20,827 nucleotides of DNA from JAYTQQ01 sp043784965 (GCA_043784965.1 JAYVXS010000074.1:1-20827), one strand, 5' to 3'. Numbered from the stretch's first letter, positions 7,878-15,142 are shown. Notes: a model not told the origin generated them from the sequence alone. Translations and numbers: made by a program.

Positions 7878-8696
7878 TTAGACTGACTTAGTTTTAAACT
7901 TATTTTTAAACTTTGCATTAAGTTTGGTTTTGAGGATAGTTTCCATCTTAGTTTCTAATTTAGCATGCCTTCTAGTTCGATCAAAATAGAGCGTTGAAAG
8001 AAACAAGATCCCGGTTATAAATAAAGGCAAAACGAATCCTTTGTATCCAAGGCGAGTAAACGCAAAACCGCCAACAACAGATCCTAAGCCAAAGAAGATG
8101 ATGATGCCGATACGAACAAGAATAGCACGAAACTCTTCTTGAATTGGAGAGTCTAAGCGTTTGCGGTGCAAAACTCGAACGATCCCGATGCCTAGGTCGG
8201 TGGTGACTCCAGTAAGATGGGTGGTTCGCACTACGGCCCTTGAAACCGTGGTGATCATGCCGTTTTGCATTCCACAAATGAGGCAGAGCAGCGCAAGCAG
8301 ACCGTAGTCATTTAACGAAAGCGCTCCACCGAAGTCCCCGAAAGCGCCATTGAAACCACTGATCACGATGAAAAGCAAAAGTAAGAACAGCACACCAAAG
8401 ATGATATAATATTTAGGGCGTTTATGAAGTTTTAAGCGTATATCGACGAGTAAGCCACTTAAGATGGCGCCAATGAGAAAAAATAATGGGACCAATAGCA
8501 TACCCAGCGCACTTGAATAATCTTGTCTATTTATTTCGACTCCAAAATGGGTAGCGAAGCCAGTTACATGCGAAACAAATCGACCACAGGCTAAAAAGCC
8601 ACCAATATTTAGGACGCCACCTTGAAAGGCAAGGGCCATCCAAATTGAAATATTGCTTGGAGTATAAGTCGATATCGATTCGTTTCCGTATAGCAT
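7878..8696 (-). CDS. DUF1275 (YoaK-type) membrane protein
   Basis: An inner-membrane protein of the DUF1275 family, whose molecular activity is not established. Family marks are GGFLACGRFVSHVTGFATHFG near residues 32-52 and the cytoplasmic-edge block CGMQNGM...SRAVVRTTHLTGVTTDLGIG near 141-171. About six hydrophobic segments can be seen. The last ~25 residues form a very basic Lys/Thr/Asn-rich tail with KTKL/KFKNKFKTK repeats, which is unusual for the family and looks like a slippage-generated extension that would lie in the cytoplasm. The ATG at 8696 has AGGA seven bases upstream on the minus strand. The next gene upstream on this strand is the small lipoprotein (8740-9195), 43 nt away, so the two may be co-transcribed. 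Confidence 0.88.
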   Translation of the reverse strand: MLYGNESISTYTPSNISIWMALAFQGGVLNIGGFLACGRFVSHVTGFATHFGVEINRQDYSSALGMLLVPLFFLIGAILSGLLVDIRLKLHKRPKYYIIFGVLFLLLLFIVISGFNGAFGDFGGALSLNDYGLLALLCLICGMQNGMITTVSRAVVRTTHLTGVTTDLGIGIVRVLHRKRLDSPIQEEFRAILVRIGIIIFFGLGSVVGGFAFTRLGYKGFVLPLFITGILFLSTLYFDRTRRHAKLETKMETILKTKLNAKFKNKFKTKSV

Positions 8697-8739
8697 TTAA
8701 AAATCCTATTGCGGGATTTATATAAAGGGTAAATAACTA

Positions 8740-9195
8740 TTAAAGGCAAAGAACCGATTGGCCAGCTGAATTGATCATCGTGTATCCGCTACAGGTATAC
8801 GGACCCATTGGACTGCAAGTGCCTGTTTGAGGGCCCGCTGGTCCCATCCAAGTATACTGACCGTTACAAACTTGACCACCGCCAACGCCAGTTCCGCAAT
8901 AAGTAGGTGAAGGTGCAATCGCGCCCGTTGCGATGAGTACACATTGGCCAGTGGTGGGATTTAATCCATAGCCAGCTATTACGCCAACTCCGCCAGCGGT
9001 ACATAAAGTTGGTGAGATTGCCGGCTGTTGGGTCACGGTATTGATACAGGTTCCTGCTGCATTAAATGCGTAGGTCACAGCGGGTACTGGGACAGCTCCG
9101 CCGCCTCCGCCACCACTTGAACAGCTCATCATGAAAGCCGTCATTTGAAGGAGAGTAACCACTAGAAACAATTTTTTAAGGATAAGTGTTTTCAT
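8740..9195 (-). CDS. Small Gly/Cys-rich lipoprotein of unknown function
   Basis: A 151-residue predicted lipoprotein. It has a basic N-terminus, a hydrophobic stretch and lipobox MMSC with acylated Cys25, followed by an SSGGGGGG spacer. I do not recognise the mature part. It contains two imperfect ~27-residue repeats (about 42-68 and 76-103) with the pattern Y-x2-N-x3-G-x-C...PT-x-C, and a degenerate third Cys-rich segment after residue 106. The paired cysteines probably form disulfides in the periplasm or at the surface. It is unlike the secreted proteins around it. Upstream on the minus strand, a TATTCT hexamer lies only a few bases before the ATG, and no good Shine-Dalgarno is visible. It probably precedes the DUF1275 gene in one transcript. 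No function is proposed. Confidence 0.75.
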   Translation of the reverse strand: MKTLILKKLFLVVTLLQMTAFMMSCSSGGGGGGAVPVPAVTYAFNAAGTCINTVTQQPAISPTLCTAGGVGVIAGYGLNPTTGQCVLIATGAIAPSPTYCGTGVGGGQVCNGQYTWMGPAGPQTGTCSPMGPYTCSGYTMINSAGQSVLCL

Positions 9196-9339
9196 ACTTT
9201 AGAATAAGAGCAAGCCAAGTGCCAGGCGAACTTTTTGTCGCAGGATACTGTTTTTATTAAGTAAAAATTAGCAACCATGAGTGGCTATGATATCTGGCGA
9301 TGTATAACTCACAAATTTGGTGCCGTAATATGTCCTCAA

Positions 9340-9393
9340 TTTTTACGTAGAGTATTTTTACGTAGAGTAACGAGACCAAGTAACGAGACCAAC
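9340..9393. repeat. Two adjacent short tandem duplications (15 nt and 13 nt)
   Basis: Unit TTTTTACGTAGAGTA is present twice without mismatch (9340-9354, 9355-9369). It is immediately followed by ACGAGACCAAGTA (9370-9382) and a nearly full second copy (9383-9393). The lack of divergence suggests recent slippage events. Confidence 0.85.
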
Positions 9394-9401
9394 TAAAAAA
9401 A

Positions 9402-9427
9402 GACAGGGCCCTGTCCCTGAACCCAGG
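9402..9427. repeat. REP-like palindrome with TGTCCCTGAACCCAGG motif
   Basis: A perfect 14-nt palindrome GACAGGGCCCTGTC overlaps CTGTCCCTGAACCCAGG (9411-9427). Near-identical forms of the latter occur at 5348-5363 (one base different over the shared part) and, in reverse orientation, at 12805-12824. No transposase is present in the window. Confidence 0.5.
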
Positions 9428-9604
9428 ATTTCCACATTTTACCCACATTAGTTCTGTCTTAATCTGAGACACTAATCTCAAAAAGGACATTGTGGATCTG
9501 ACTTAATATCGTTTTGATAAAAAAATAAAAATATCAAAGTTTTGCAGTGATTCTGTCGTAAACTATTCAGAGGTAAAGTTTAATCTCTTAAAGAGGTTTA
9601 GGTG

Positions 9605-10129
9605 ATGGATACATATTTCAGTATGAAGTCGAAACATTCTTTTGTATTGGTCTGGTTAATGGGTTTTGCGGTTTTTTGTTCAATCGAGGCATTTGCCACC
9701 TTAGGTGGTAGGGTCTTTACACCAACAGCAGCTGACCCGGAAAATATTAGTCAGGCGACTCCAGGCCAAATCGTTCAAAGTCAGAAGTTGCAGGCGCAAA
9801 AAATCTTAGTTCAAGGATCATCGTATAGTGTTCAAGAAAGTACTCTAGGTGGGGTCGCAGTTCGTGAATATGTCCTTCCAAATGGTGTGGTTTTCGCAGT
9901 TACTTGGAGGGGGATTAAACATCCTGATCTTTCTTTAGTTTTAGGCAACTACCATCCTGAATTTGAAAAACTCAAGGCTCAAAAAGTAAAAGCAATTGGT
10001 AGGGCGCCACTGCATATTAATTCTTCAAAGGTCTCAGTCAAGATGTCGGGCCATATGAGAGATGTGCGCGGAGAGGCTTATGATCCAGTTTTGTTGCCCA
10101 CAAATTTTTCACTTCAGGAATTAAAATGA
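9605..10129 (+). CDS. Exported DUF2844 family protein
   Basis: A small secreted protein of a family without known activity. A signal peptide is clear: the basic segment MKSKH, a hydrophobic core, and a likely cleavage site after EAFA about 31 residues from the start. The mature domain (~140 aa) contains the VREYVLPNGVVFAVTWRG segment that marks the DUF2844 family. This is followed by PDLSLVLGNYHPEF and a C-terminal region ending in an MSGHMRDVRGEAYDP stretch. The ATG at 9605 is preferred to the GTG at 9602 because AGAGG lies eight bases upstream. A second ATG at 9623 would also keep the signal peptide. The gene's TGA overlaps the ATG of the following DUF3443 gene (ATGA), so the two proteins are translationally coupled and probably work together. 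The pairing of DUF2844 with DUF3443 is also seen in other proteobacteria. Confidence 0.82.
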   Translation: MDTYFSMKSKHSFVLVWLMGFAVFCSIEAFATLGGRVFTPTAADPENISQATPGQIVQSQKLQAQKILVQGSSYSVQESTLGGVAVREYVLPNGVVFAVTWRGIKHPDLSLVLGNYHPEFEKLKAQKVKAIGRAPLHINSSKVSVKMSGHMRDVRGEAYDPVLLPTNFSLQELK

Positions 10130-11379
10130 AGCAGAAAATATTAAAATTTATTGCGCTTAGCGTAATTTTTATTTTTCAAGCAGTGAGCTTTATGAATTGC
10201 AGTGGGTCTACGGCAAATACCAATCAGACCGCGACGAATCTTCCGGGGGTTACGGTGCCCCTCAATTTTGGTTCGACTGCCGCCAATGTTATGCCGGTGA
10301 CCGTGGGAAATTGTGGAGTTAACGGCTACATTAATGAGCCATGTGTGAGTGTTACCGTCTGTCAGCATGGCACGAGCAATTGCACCACCATTCCTAATAT
10401 TTTATTAGATACTGGTAGCTATGGCTTGAGGGTTTTCGGTTCAGCACTGGGGACCACAGTGCTTACGCCGGTTACCACTGGTGTCGGTTCAAATCCGGTG
10501 GTAGAATGTGCATCATTTGGCTCAGGTAGTACTTGGGGGCCGGTGCAGCGAGCTGATGTTGGATTAGGTGGCGAACCAAAGGTTTATGTCCCAATTCAGG
10601 TGATCAATTCAGCTTTTACTGTACCAACTGTAATGGGGAGTCCAGCATGCAATACCTTGATGCTAGATCCAGCCTCTGCTGGGTTTAATGGTATTTTAGG
10701 TGTTGGACTATTGCTTTATGACTGTGGAACTGCTTGCGTGACTCCGATTGTTTCAGGAGTATATTTTAAGTGTCCGACGCTCACTACTTGCGTAGACACA
10801 GTACTTCCGCTCACATCGCAAATAATTAATCCAGTTGCGGCTTTGCCAGTTGATAACAATGGGGTTATTTTAAGTTTTGCGTCCGTATCCTTAAGTGGGG
10901 TCGCCTCGGCAAACGGTACGATGACCATTGGCATTGGTACCAGTTCAAATAATATTCCACCTAGTCTAAATGTTTTTGCTGCCGATCAATATGCTAATAT
11001 CACAACGGTATATGATGGCACGAGTAATACCCAAAGCTTTATCGATAGCGGTTCTAACGGCTTATACTTTCCCGACAGCAAGATCATTAAGTGCACCGTT
11101 GAGACCGGATTTTTCTGCCCGACTTCGCCGCTTACACTAAGAGCGACAATACAGTCTCAGACAACTTCGGTGACCTCAAGTGTACCATTTTATGTCGGCA
11201 ATACCCATGAAATTACCGCAGGGTTTACCGGTGCCAACGGCGTCCTTAATAATCTTGGCGGCAACGGCAACCTTCAACAGTTTGATTGGGGATTTCCGTT
11301 TCATTTAGGTCGTACTATCTATTCAGGAATTGAAACGAAATCTTCAAGTCTTGGCAGTGGGCCATATTGGGCTTTTTAA
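10126..11379 (+). CDS. DUF3443 lipoprotein with pepsin-like signatures
   Basis: A 417-residue predicted lipoprotein (lipobox SFMNC, Cys25) of the DUF3443 family, function not established. Its sequence shows the marks of a two-lobed aspartic protease. A first LLDTGSYGLRV motif has Asp95. A second SFIDSGSNGLYF motif has Asp307. AGFNGILGVG (186-194) corresponds to the pepsin GILG segment. A C-terminal FDWGFPFHLGRTIYSGIE block resembles the last conserved region of pepsins. Spacing between the two Asp motifs (~210 residues) suits the pepsin fold. The mature protein is rich in Ser, Thr, Gly and Cys (about a dozen cysteines), consistent with a disulfide-bonded periplasmic or surface protein. It is translationally coupled to the DUF2844 gene through ATGA; mscL follows 42 nt downstream. 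Family assignment is good; protease activity is inference. Confidence 0.85.
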   Translation: MKQKILKFIALSVIFIFQAVSFMNCSGSTANTNQTATNLPGVTVPLNFGSTAANVMPVTVGNCGVNGYINEPCVSVTVCQHGTSNCTTIPNILLDTGSYGLRVFGSALGTTVLTPVTTGVGSNPVVECASFGSGSTWGPVQRADVGLGGEPKVYVPIQVINSAFTVPTVMGSPACNTLMLDPASAGFNGILGVGLLLYDCGTACVTPIVSGVYFKCPTLTTCVDTVLPLTSQIINPVAALPVDNNGVILSFASVSLSGVASANGTMTIGIGTSSNNIPPSLNVFAADQYANITTVYDGTSNTQSFIDSGSNGLYFPDSKIIKCTVETGFFCPTSPLTLRATIQSQTTSVTSSVPFYVGNTHEITAGFTGANGVLNNLGGNGNLQQFDWGFPFHLGRTIYSGIETKSSSLGSGPYWAF

Positions 11380-11421
11380 TTGAGTTTGGCTTGCTAAATT
11401 TTGTGTGGAGGCAAATAGCGA

Positions 11422-11868
11422 ATGCTAAGAGAATTTAAGACCTTTTTAGCTAAAGGAAATGCAATTGATTTGGCAACTGGGATTATCATCGGCGCATCGT
11501 TCGGCAAGATCATAAGCTCTTTAGTAACGGATATAATCATGCCCCCCGTTGGCTTGCTTCTAGGTAAGGTTGATTTCTCAAATCTCTTTATTAATTTAGG
11601 TGCGACCCATTTCGAAAACTTAAGAGAGGCAAAAAATGCCGGAGTTCCAACTCTAAATTATGGAATATTTTTAAATAATCTAATTGATTTTCTAATCGTT
11701 GGATTTTGCGTCTTCTTATTAATTAAACTCATGCAAAAATTCAAAACTCAAAAAGATGCCTCGGTCAGCGAGCCTACCTGTGTTTTCTGCTGCATGCCGG
11801 TTAATCCCCAGGCGACACGTTGCCCGCACTGTACAAGTCAACTTCAGGGGCGTGCTATCGGCCTTTAA
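11422..11868 (+). CDS. mscL: Large-conductance mechanosensitive channel with C-terminal zinc ribbon
   Basis: Forms a homopentameric inner-membrane pore that opens under membrane tension to release solutes during osmotic downshock. The N-terminal amphipathic helix (LREFKTFLAKGNAIDLATG) and the TM1 signature (GIIIGASFGKIISSLVTDIIMPP, 20-42) are canonical. TM2 is the hydrophobic stretch at about 82-104. After it, the usual coiled-coil tail is replaced by a four-cysteine ribbon, C120-x2-C123 ... C134-x2-C137 with TRCPHC. This is a known variant of the family. A further Cys124 lies next to the first pair. Length (148 aa) is normal. GGAGG at 11407-11411 precedes the ATG by ten bases. The stop codon lies within the convergent PPK2 gene: the two coding regions overlap by 14 nt. 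Confidence 0.96.
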   Translation: MLREFKTFLAKGNAIDLATGIIIGASFGKIISSLVTDIIMPPVGLLLGKVDFSNLFINLGATHFENLREAKNAGVPTLNYGIFLNNLIDFLIVGFCVFLLIKLMQKFKTQKDASVSEPTCVFCCMPVNPQATRCPHCTSQLQGRAIGL

Positions 11869-12724
11869 GTATAGCCTGCATTTTTTTAAGTTTTTTCAAA
11901 TCGTCATGGCTCAGTTTTGGAAAGCTCAAGTTCATCTTCAAAAATCTAGCAATTAAGATTTGCGAGATGCTAATACGCGCGTTCTTTTTGTCGTCGCCAG
12001 GAACAATATACCACGGACAACTTATTGAAGAGGTCGCTTCGATACAATCTTGATAGGCTTTTTGATACTGAGCCCAAAAGACCCGCTCACGGATATCACT
12101 TCTAGAGATCTTCCAGTGTTTTTTTGGATCTTGAAACCTCAAAAGTAGACGACGTTTTTGCTCAGCTTTCGAGATGTGAATAAAAATTTTAATAATTTCG
12201 AAATCTTGGCGATGCAAATAATGTTCAAAATGAACGATGTCTTGATAGCGCTTATTCCAGAAATGTGGAGTGGGCTTGCTGGTGATTTTTTCAAGACTCA
12301 GGAGTTCAGGATGGACCTTCGAAATTAAAACTTCCTCGTAATACGATCTGTTAAATATTTCAATCTGCCCTCGGGTCGGCAGATTTTGATTGCATCGCCA
12401 AAGAAAATCATGATCCCGCTCATTTTGCGAGGGAGTCTTGAAGCTAGTTACCGAGCAGCCTTGTGGATTCACGCCAGACATGACGTGCTTTATTGCGCCA
12501 TCTTTGCCAGAACTATCCATGCCTTGAAAGATAATCAGCAATCCCTTTTGATGAGATGCGTAAAGCAGGGTTTGAAATTCTTCAATGCGAAGTTGATTGT
12601 CAGAAAGTATTTCTTCGTATCCTTGTTCTCCAATATAACTGGGCTCCCTTAGGGTGGGAATTGTTGAGAGCTTTAAGTTTCGAGAGGATTCAATTTCAAA
12701 GTATAGCTTATTTCTGTGCGCCAT
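11855..12724 (-). CDS. ppk2: Polyphosphate kinase 2 family protein
   Basis: Transfers phosphate between polyphosphate and nucleoside mono- or diphosphates, usually in the direction of nucleotide formation. It is a soluble P-loop enzyme. Walker A is FQGMDSSGKDG (66-76). The second conserved block is GQIEIFNRSYYEEVL (119-133), with the NRSYYEEVL form typical of the polyphosphate:AMP/ADP phosphotransferase (class III-like) branch. The lid region RFQDPKKHWKISRSDIRERV is at about 196-215. Length (289 aa) is standard. The ATG at 12724 gives a good family N-terminus, though the Shine-Dalgarno is not obvious. The last 14 nt overlap the end of mscL on the other strand. Substrate class cannot be settled from sequence alone. 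Confidence 0.93.
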   Translation of the reverse strand: MAHRNKLYFEIESSRNLKLSTIPTLREPSYIGEQGYEEILSDNQLRIEEFQTLLYASHQKGLLIIFQGMDSSGKDGAIKHVMSGVNPQGCSVTSFKTPSQNERDHDFLWRCNQNLPTRGQIEIFNRSYYEEVLISKVHPELLSLEKITSKPTPHFWNKRYQDIVHFEHYLHRQDFEIIKIFIHISKAEQKRRLLLRFQDPKKHWKISRSDIRERVFWAQYQKAYQDCIEATSSISCPWYIVPGDDKKNARISISQILIARFLKMNLSFPKLSHDDLKKLKKMQAILKGR

Positions 12725-13098
12725 TTAGTTATTTTATCCTGAGAAGTTAATAAAGACAAATGCGATAAGCATGGGTTCATTTTTAGATAGTAAAATATCG
12801 AAAACCTGAGTTCAGGGACAAGTCATCTGGCAACTTTTTATCTTCTTGAGATTGAAATTGAAAAACTTGTTTTTTGAGTCAACCAGTGGAGGGCGATTTG
12901 GGCATATTGGCATTGTCGTAGTTGAAAAGAATGGCATCGAGTCTATCAGTCCGACCCTTTAACCGCCGGAGTGGCTTTAAAGCGCATATAAGCTCCCTTT
13001 TCCGATTTCTTAGGTTTAGCAAAAAAATAGCTTTTTTCTGTTAGTGCTTTCAGTCTATAGTGCCGCAAAGCCAACTCTATCATTGGCGAGGGGGAACC
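12725..13098. other. Divergent intergenic region, PPK2 / acyltransferase
   Basis: A 374-nt divergent gap. It contains the reverse-oriented REP-like motif CCTGAGTTCAGGGACAAGTC (12805-12824), a possible gene remnant (12810-12962), and an imperfect hairpin CTTTAA-CC-GCC-GGAGT-GGC-T-TTAAAG (12957-12982). Near its right end, GAGGGGG (13089-13095) serves as ribosome binding site for the acyltransferase gene. The AT-rich run at about 13015-13040 could hold its promoter, but no boxes are clear. Confidence 0.5.
12810..12962 (+). pseudogene. Possible remnant of a coding sequence
   Basis: A 50-codon open frame without a start codon, entered through the REP-like motif and ending in TAA at 12960-12962. 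The last half reads like real protein: SGGRFGHIGIVVVEKNGIES. A small residue followed by F-G-H-I-G-I-V is reminiscent of the His-containing strand of NlpC/P60-like or YiiX-like papain-fold hydrolases. It may be the 3' end of a deleted gene. The evidence is only composition and this motif; it could be chance. Confidence 0.25.
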
Positions 13099-13926
13099 AT
13101 GTTCATGTCTAAAGTTTTTGAGGCATTAAGAAGAAGCTCTAAGATCATTGTATTTCTTGGTATGGTATGTGGGTTTTTGTTAATGGGGTTCAGTATTCAT
13201 TTTACCACAAAAGATGTTGTTAAAAGACGAAAGTTATTCACCTCCAGTGTGTCGTTTTGGAGTCGACTCCTGCTGAAGCTTTTTAACGTTAAAGTAAATT
13301 TGCTGGGCTTCCCCAAAGAGAACAAAAATCATCTAGTGATTTCAAATCATCTCGGATTTTTCGATGATTTTATAATTGCAGGACATATGCCTACGATGTT
13401 CGTAACTTCTGTTGAACTCAGAGAGGCTCCAGTATTAGGTTTGCTAAGTGAATTTGCAGGATGTGTATATGTTGAAGCTCGAAACGCAGCGAATATTTCA
13501 AGTGAAATGAAAGATATTGAGTCTGCCCTTAATCAAGGTTTCAATGTCGTGCTTTATCCAGAAGCCAAAACTACAAATGGCGAGAAGGTACTCCCATTTA
13601 AAAAGACTTTGTTGATGAGTTGCGCTCAAACAGAAGCTAATTTGTTGCCTACGGTTTTAAATTTTCGCTACGTGAATGGCGAGCCGATGAGCGATAAGTG
13701 GCGCGATGTGGTTTTTTGGTATAAAAAAACTCCGCTCTTGAAAATGCTCTGGAATTCATCGGCCATTCGGTCATGTATTGTGGATTGGGAATACATCCAA
13801 GAAATTAAGGTAGATTCAACTTCAGACCGACGGGAAGTTGCACTTCAAGCGCAAACTTTGGTCGAAGGTAAGTATGTGAAGATTCCGCTCCCAGAGGATT
13901 TCAGAGGAGTGAGTGCTTCTATCTAG
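13099..13926 (+). CDS. PlsC-type lysophospholipid / glycerolipid acyltransferase
   Basis: Esterifies a fatty acyl group onto a lysophospholipid or glycerol phosphate at the inner membrane. It belongs to the PlsC/LPLAT superfamily. Motif I is NHLGFFDD, containing the catalytic H84-x4-D89. Motif III is the variant YPEAKTTNGEKVLPFKKT (153-170), where canonical enzymes have FPEGTR; the Glu is kept and the GTR part is replaced. One transmembrane segment lies at about 15-35. The ATG at 13099 is favoured over an upstream GTG at 13060 because GAGGGGG lies directly before it; ATG 13105 is possible too. The 3' end overlaps the next gene, a Spinster-like MFS transporter, by 14 nt. This overlap implies coupled translation and a shared lipid-related task, such as re-acylating lysophospholipids handled by the transporter. 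Confidence 0.88.
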   Translation: MFMSKVFEALRRSSKIIVFLGMVCGFLLMGFSIHFTTKDVVKRRKLFTSSVSFWSRLLLKLFNVKVNLLGFPKENKNHLVISNHLGFFDDFIIAGHMPTMFVTSVELREAPVLGLLSEFAGCVYVEARNAANISSEMKDIESALNQGFNVVLYPEAKTTNGEKVLPFKKTLLMSCAQTEANLLPTVLNFRYVNGEPMSDKWRDVVFWYKKTPLLKMLWNSSAIRSCIVDWEYIQEIKVDSTSDRREVALQAQTLVEGKYVKIPLPEDFRGVSASI

Positions 13927-15142
13927 GTCTGATAGCCCCCCGCTTGATGGTATCCAAGCGAAGAAAGCATTGAAGCTTTTAACCGCGGTCAATTATTTGA
14001 ATTATATTGACCGCTATATGCTTGCCGCGCTGTTGAGCTCTATACAAAAAGATCTACAGCTTTCTGATTTTCAGGGTGGGTTGCTGGCGACAGCCTTTAT
14101 GCTAGCGTATATCATAACTTCACCAATATTTGCTTGGTTAGTAAATGGTTTTAAACGCACTTCACTCTTAGTTACTGGAGTGAGCTTGTGGAGTTTAGCG
14201 AGTCTCATTACTGGGCTTGCAGGTCAATTTTCTTTAATGTTTGCTTCGAGGTTTCTCTTAGGCGTAGGTGAGTCAGTTTTCACTACTGTGTCGGCGCCCT
14301 TTCTCACTGACTTCTTTCGTATTGAACGCCGGGCACGTGCTTTTTCAATTTTTGCCTCAGCGGCACCAGCAGGCGCCGCTCTTGGATATATCTTGGGTGG
14401 TGTTTTGAGCGGATTGGTCGGCTGGCGGAATGCATTTTTTATAGTGGGCGTTCCGGGATTTATTCTCGCACCATTGATTTTTAAATTACCTGAACCTCGC
14501 GAGAAGATGACGACGTCTTCATTGAAACTAAAGGACTCTTTGGTTCTGTTAAAGAATAACCGCTCTTTTGTTTGTGCTGTTTTGGGCTATAGCGCTTATA
14601 CTTTCGTGGTGGGTGGTTTGGCTCATTGGATGCCATCCTACATTCAGCGTACGTTTTCATTTTCGATGGTTCATGCAAATATGCTCTTTGGTGCAATCGC
14701 AGTGTTTAGTGGTTTTCTAGGGACTCTAATCGGAGGCTATTGGAGTGGCCAATTAGCTCTTAAGAGTCGTATCGGATATCTCTTTTTTTCGGCAATCAGT
14801 ATGCTTTTTGTTGTTCCATTTTTTGTTGCCTGTTTTTTTGCTTCTAACTTAATTGTTTTCGTTGTTTTAATGTCAATTACGCAATTTCTATTTTTTCTCC
14901 CCACCAGTCCAATTAATGTTTTAATTTTGGAATGCGTTCCTGCGCCGCTTCGAACAATGGCTATGGCAGTTTCAATATTCGCATGCCACATATTGGGCGA
15001 TGCGATTTCGTCTCCCTTGATTGGCTGGATATCGGACCATTTCGGGTCTCTTCGTCTCGGTATGATATGGTGCGCTCCCGTAGTTGGTTTGGCCGCAGTT
15101 TTTTGGTTTCTTGGCTTGCAAAAAGGACCTCTCAAGTTTTGA
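13913..15142 (+). CDS. Spinster-like MFS transporter
   Basis: A 12-helix major facilitator in the inner membrane. The N-terminus matches the Spinster (Spns) branch: NYLNYIDRYMLAALL (27-41), GGLLATAFMLAYI (55-67), SRFLLGVGES with R113 and E120 (112-121), and RARAFSIFASAAPAGAALGYI (140-160). Eukaryotic members export lysophospholipids or sphingosine-1-phosphate; bacterial members are largely uncharacterised. The loop 2-3 motif A is weak (NGFKRTSLL). The start is GTG 13913, 14 nt inside the acyltransferase gene. AGGAG is close by and no other in-frame start exists near the first helix. Translational coupling with the acyltransferase points to a phospholipid or fatty-acid derivative as substrate. 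Other MFS substrates remain possible. Confidence 0.88.
   Translation: MLLSRSDSPPLDGIQAKKALKLLTAVNYLNYIDRYMLAALLSSIQKDLQLSDFQGGLLATAFMLAYIITSPIFAWLVNGFKRTSLLVTGVSLWSLASLITGLAGQFSLMFASRFLLGVGESVFTTVSAPFLTDFFRIERRARAFSIFASAAPAGAALGYILGGVLSGLVGWRNAFFIVGVPGFILAPLIFKLPEPREKMTTSSLKLKDSLVLLKNNRSFVCAVLGYSAYTFVVGGLAHWMPSYIQRTFSFSMVHANMLFGAIAVFSGFLGTLIGGYWSGQLALKSRIGYLFFSAISMLFVVPFFVACFFASNLIVFVVLMSITQFLFFLPTSPINVLILECVPAPLRTMAMAVSIFACHILGDAISSPLIGWISDHFGSLRLGMIWCAPVVGLAAVFWFLGLQKGPLKF

Larger units (their letters stand above)
9196..9604. other. Intergenic region with tandem duplications and a REP-like palindrome
   Basis: A 409-nt gap between the minus-strand lipoprotein gene and the plus-strand DUF2844 gene, so it must hold both promoters. 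It contains two adjacent short tandem duplications (9340-9393) and the perfect palindrome GACAGGGCCCTGTC (9402-9415), which runs into a TGTCCCTGAACCCAGG motif. An AGAGG Shine-Dalgarno at 9592-9596 serves the DUF2844 gene. A 77-codon minus-strand frame across the repeats has no start signal or family resemblance and is probably not a gene. Confidence 0.6.

Noticed and set aside
9257..9490. 77-codon minus-strand open frame across the intergenic repeats
   Set aside because: It reads through the tandem duplications and the REP-like palindrome, has no Shine-Dalgarno and resembles no family; a by-product of repeats.
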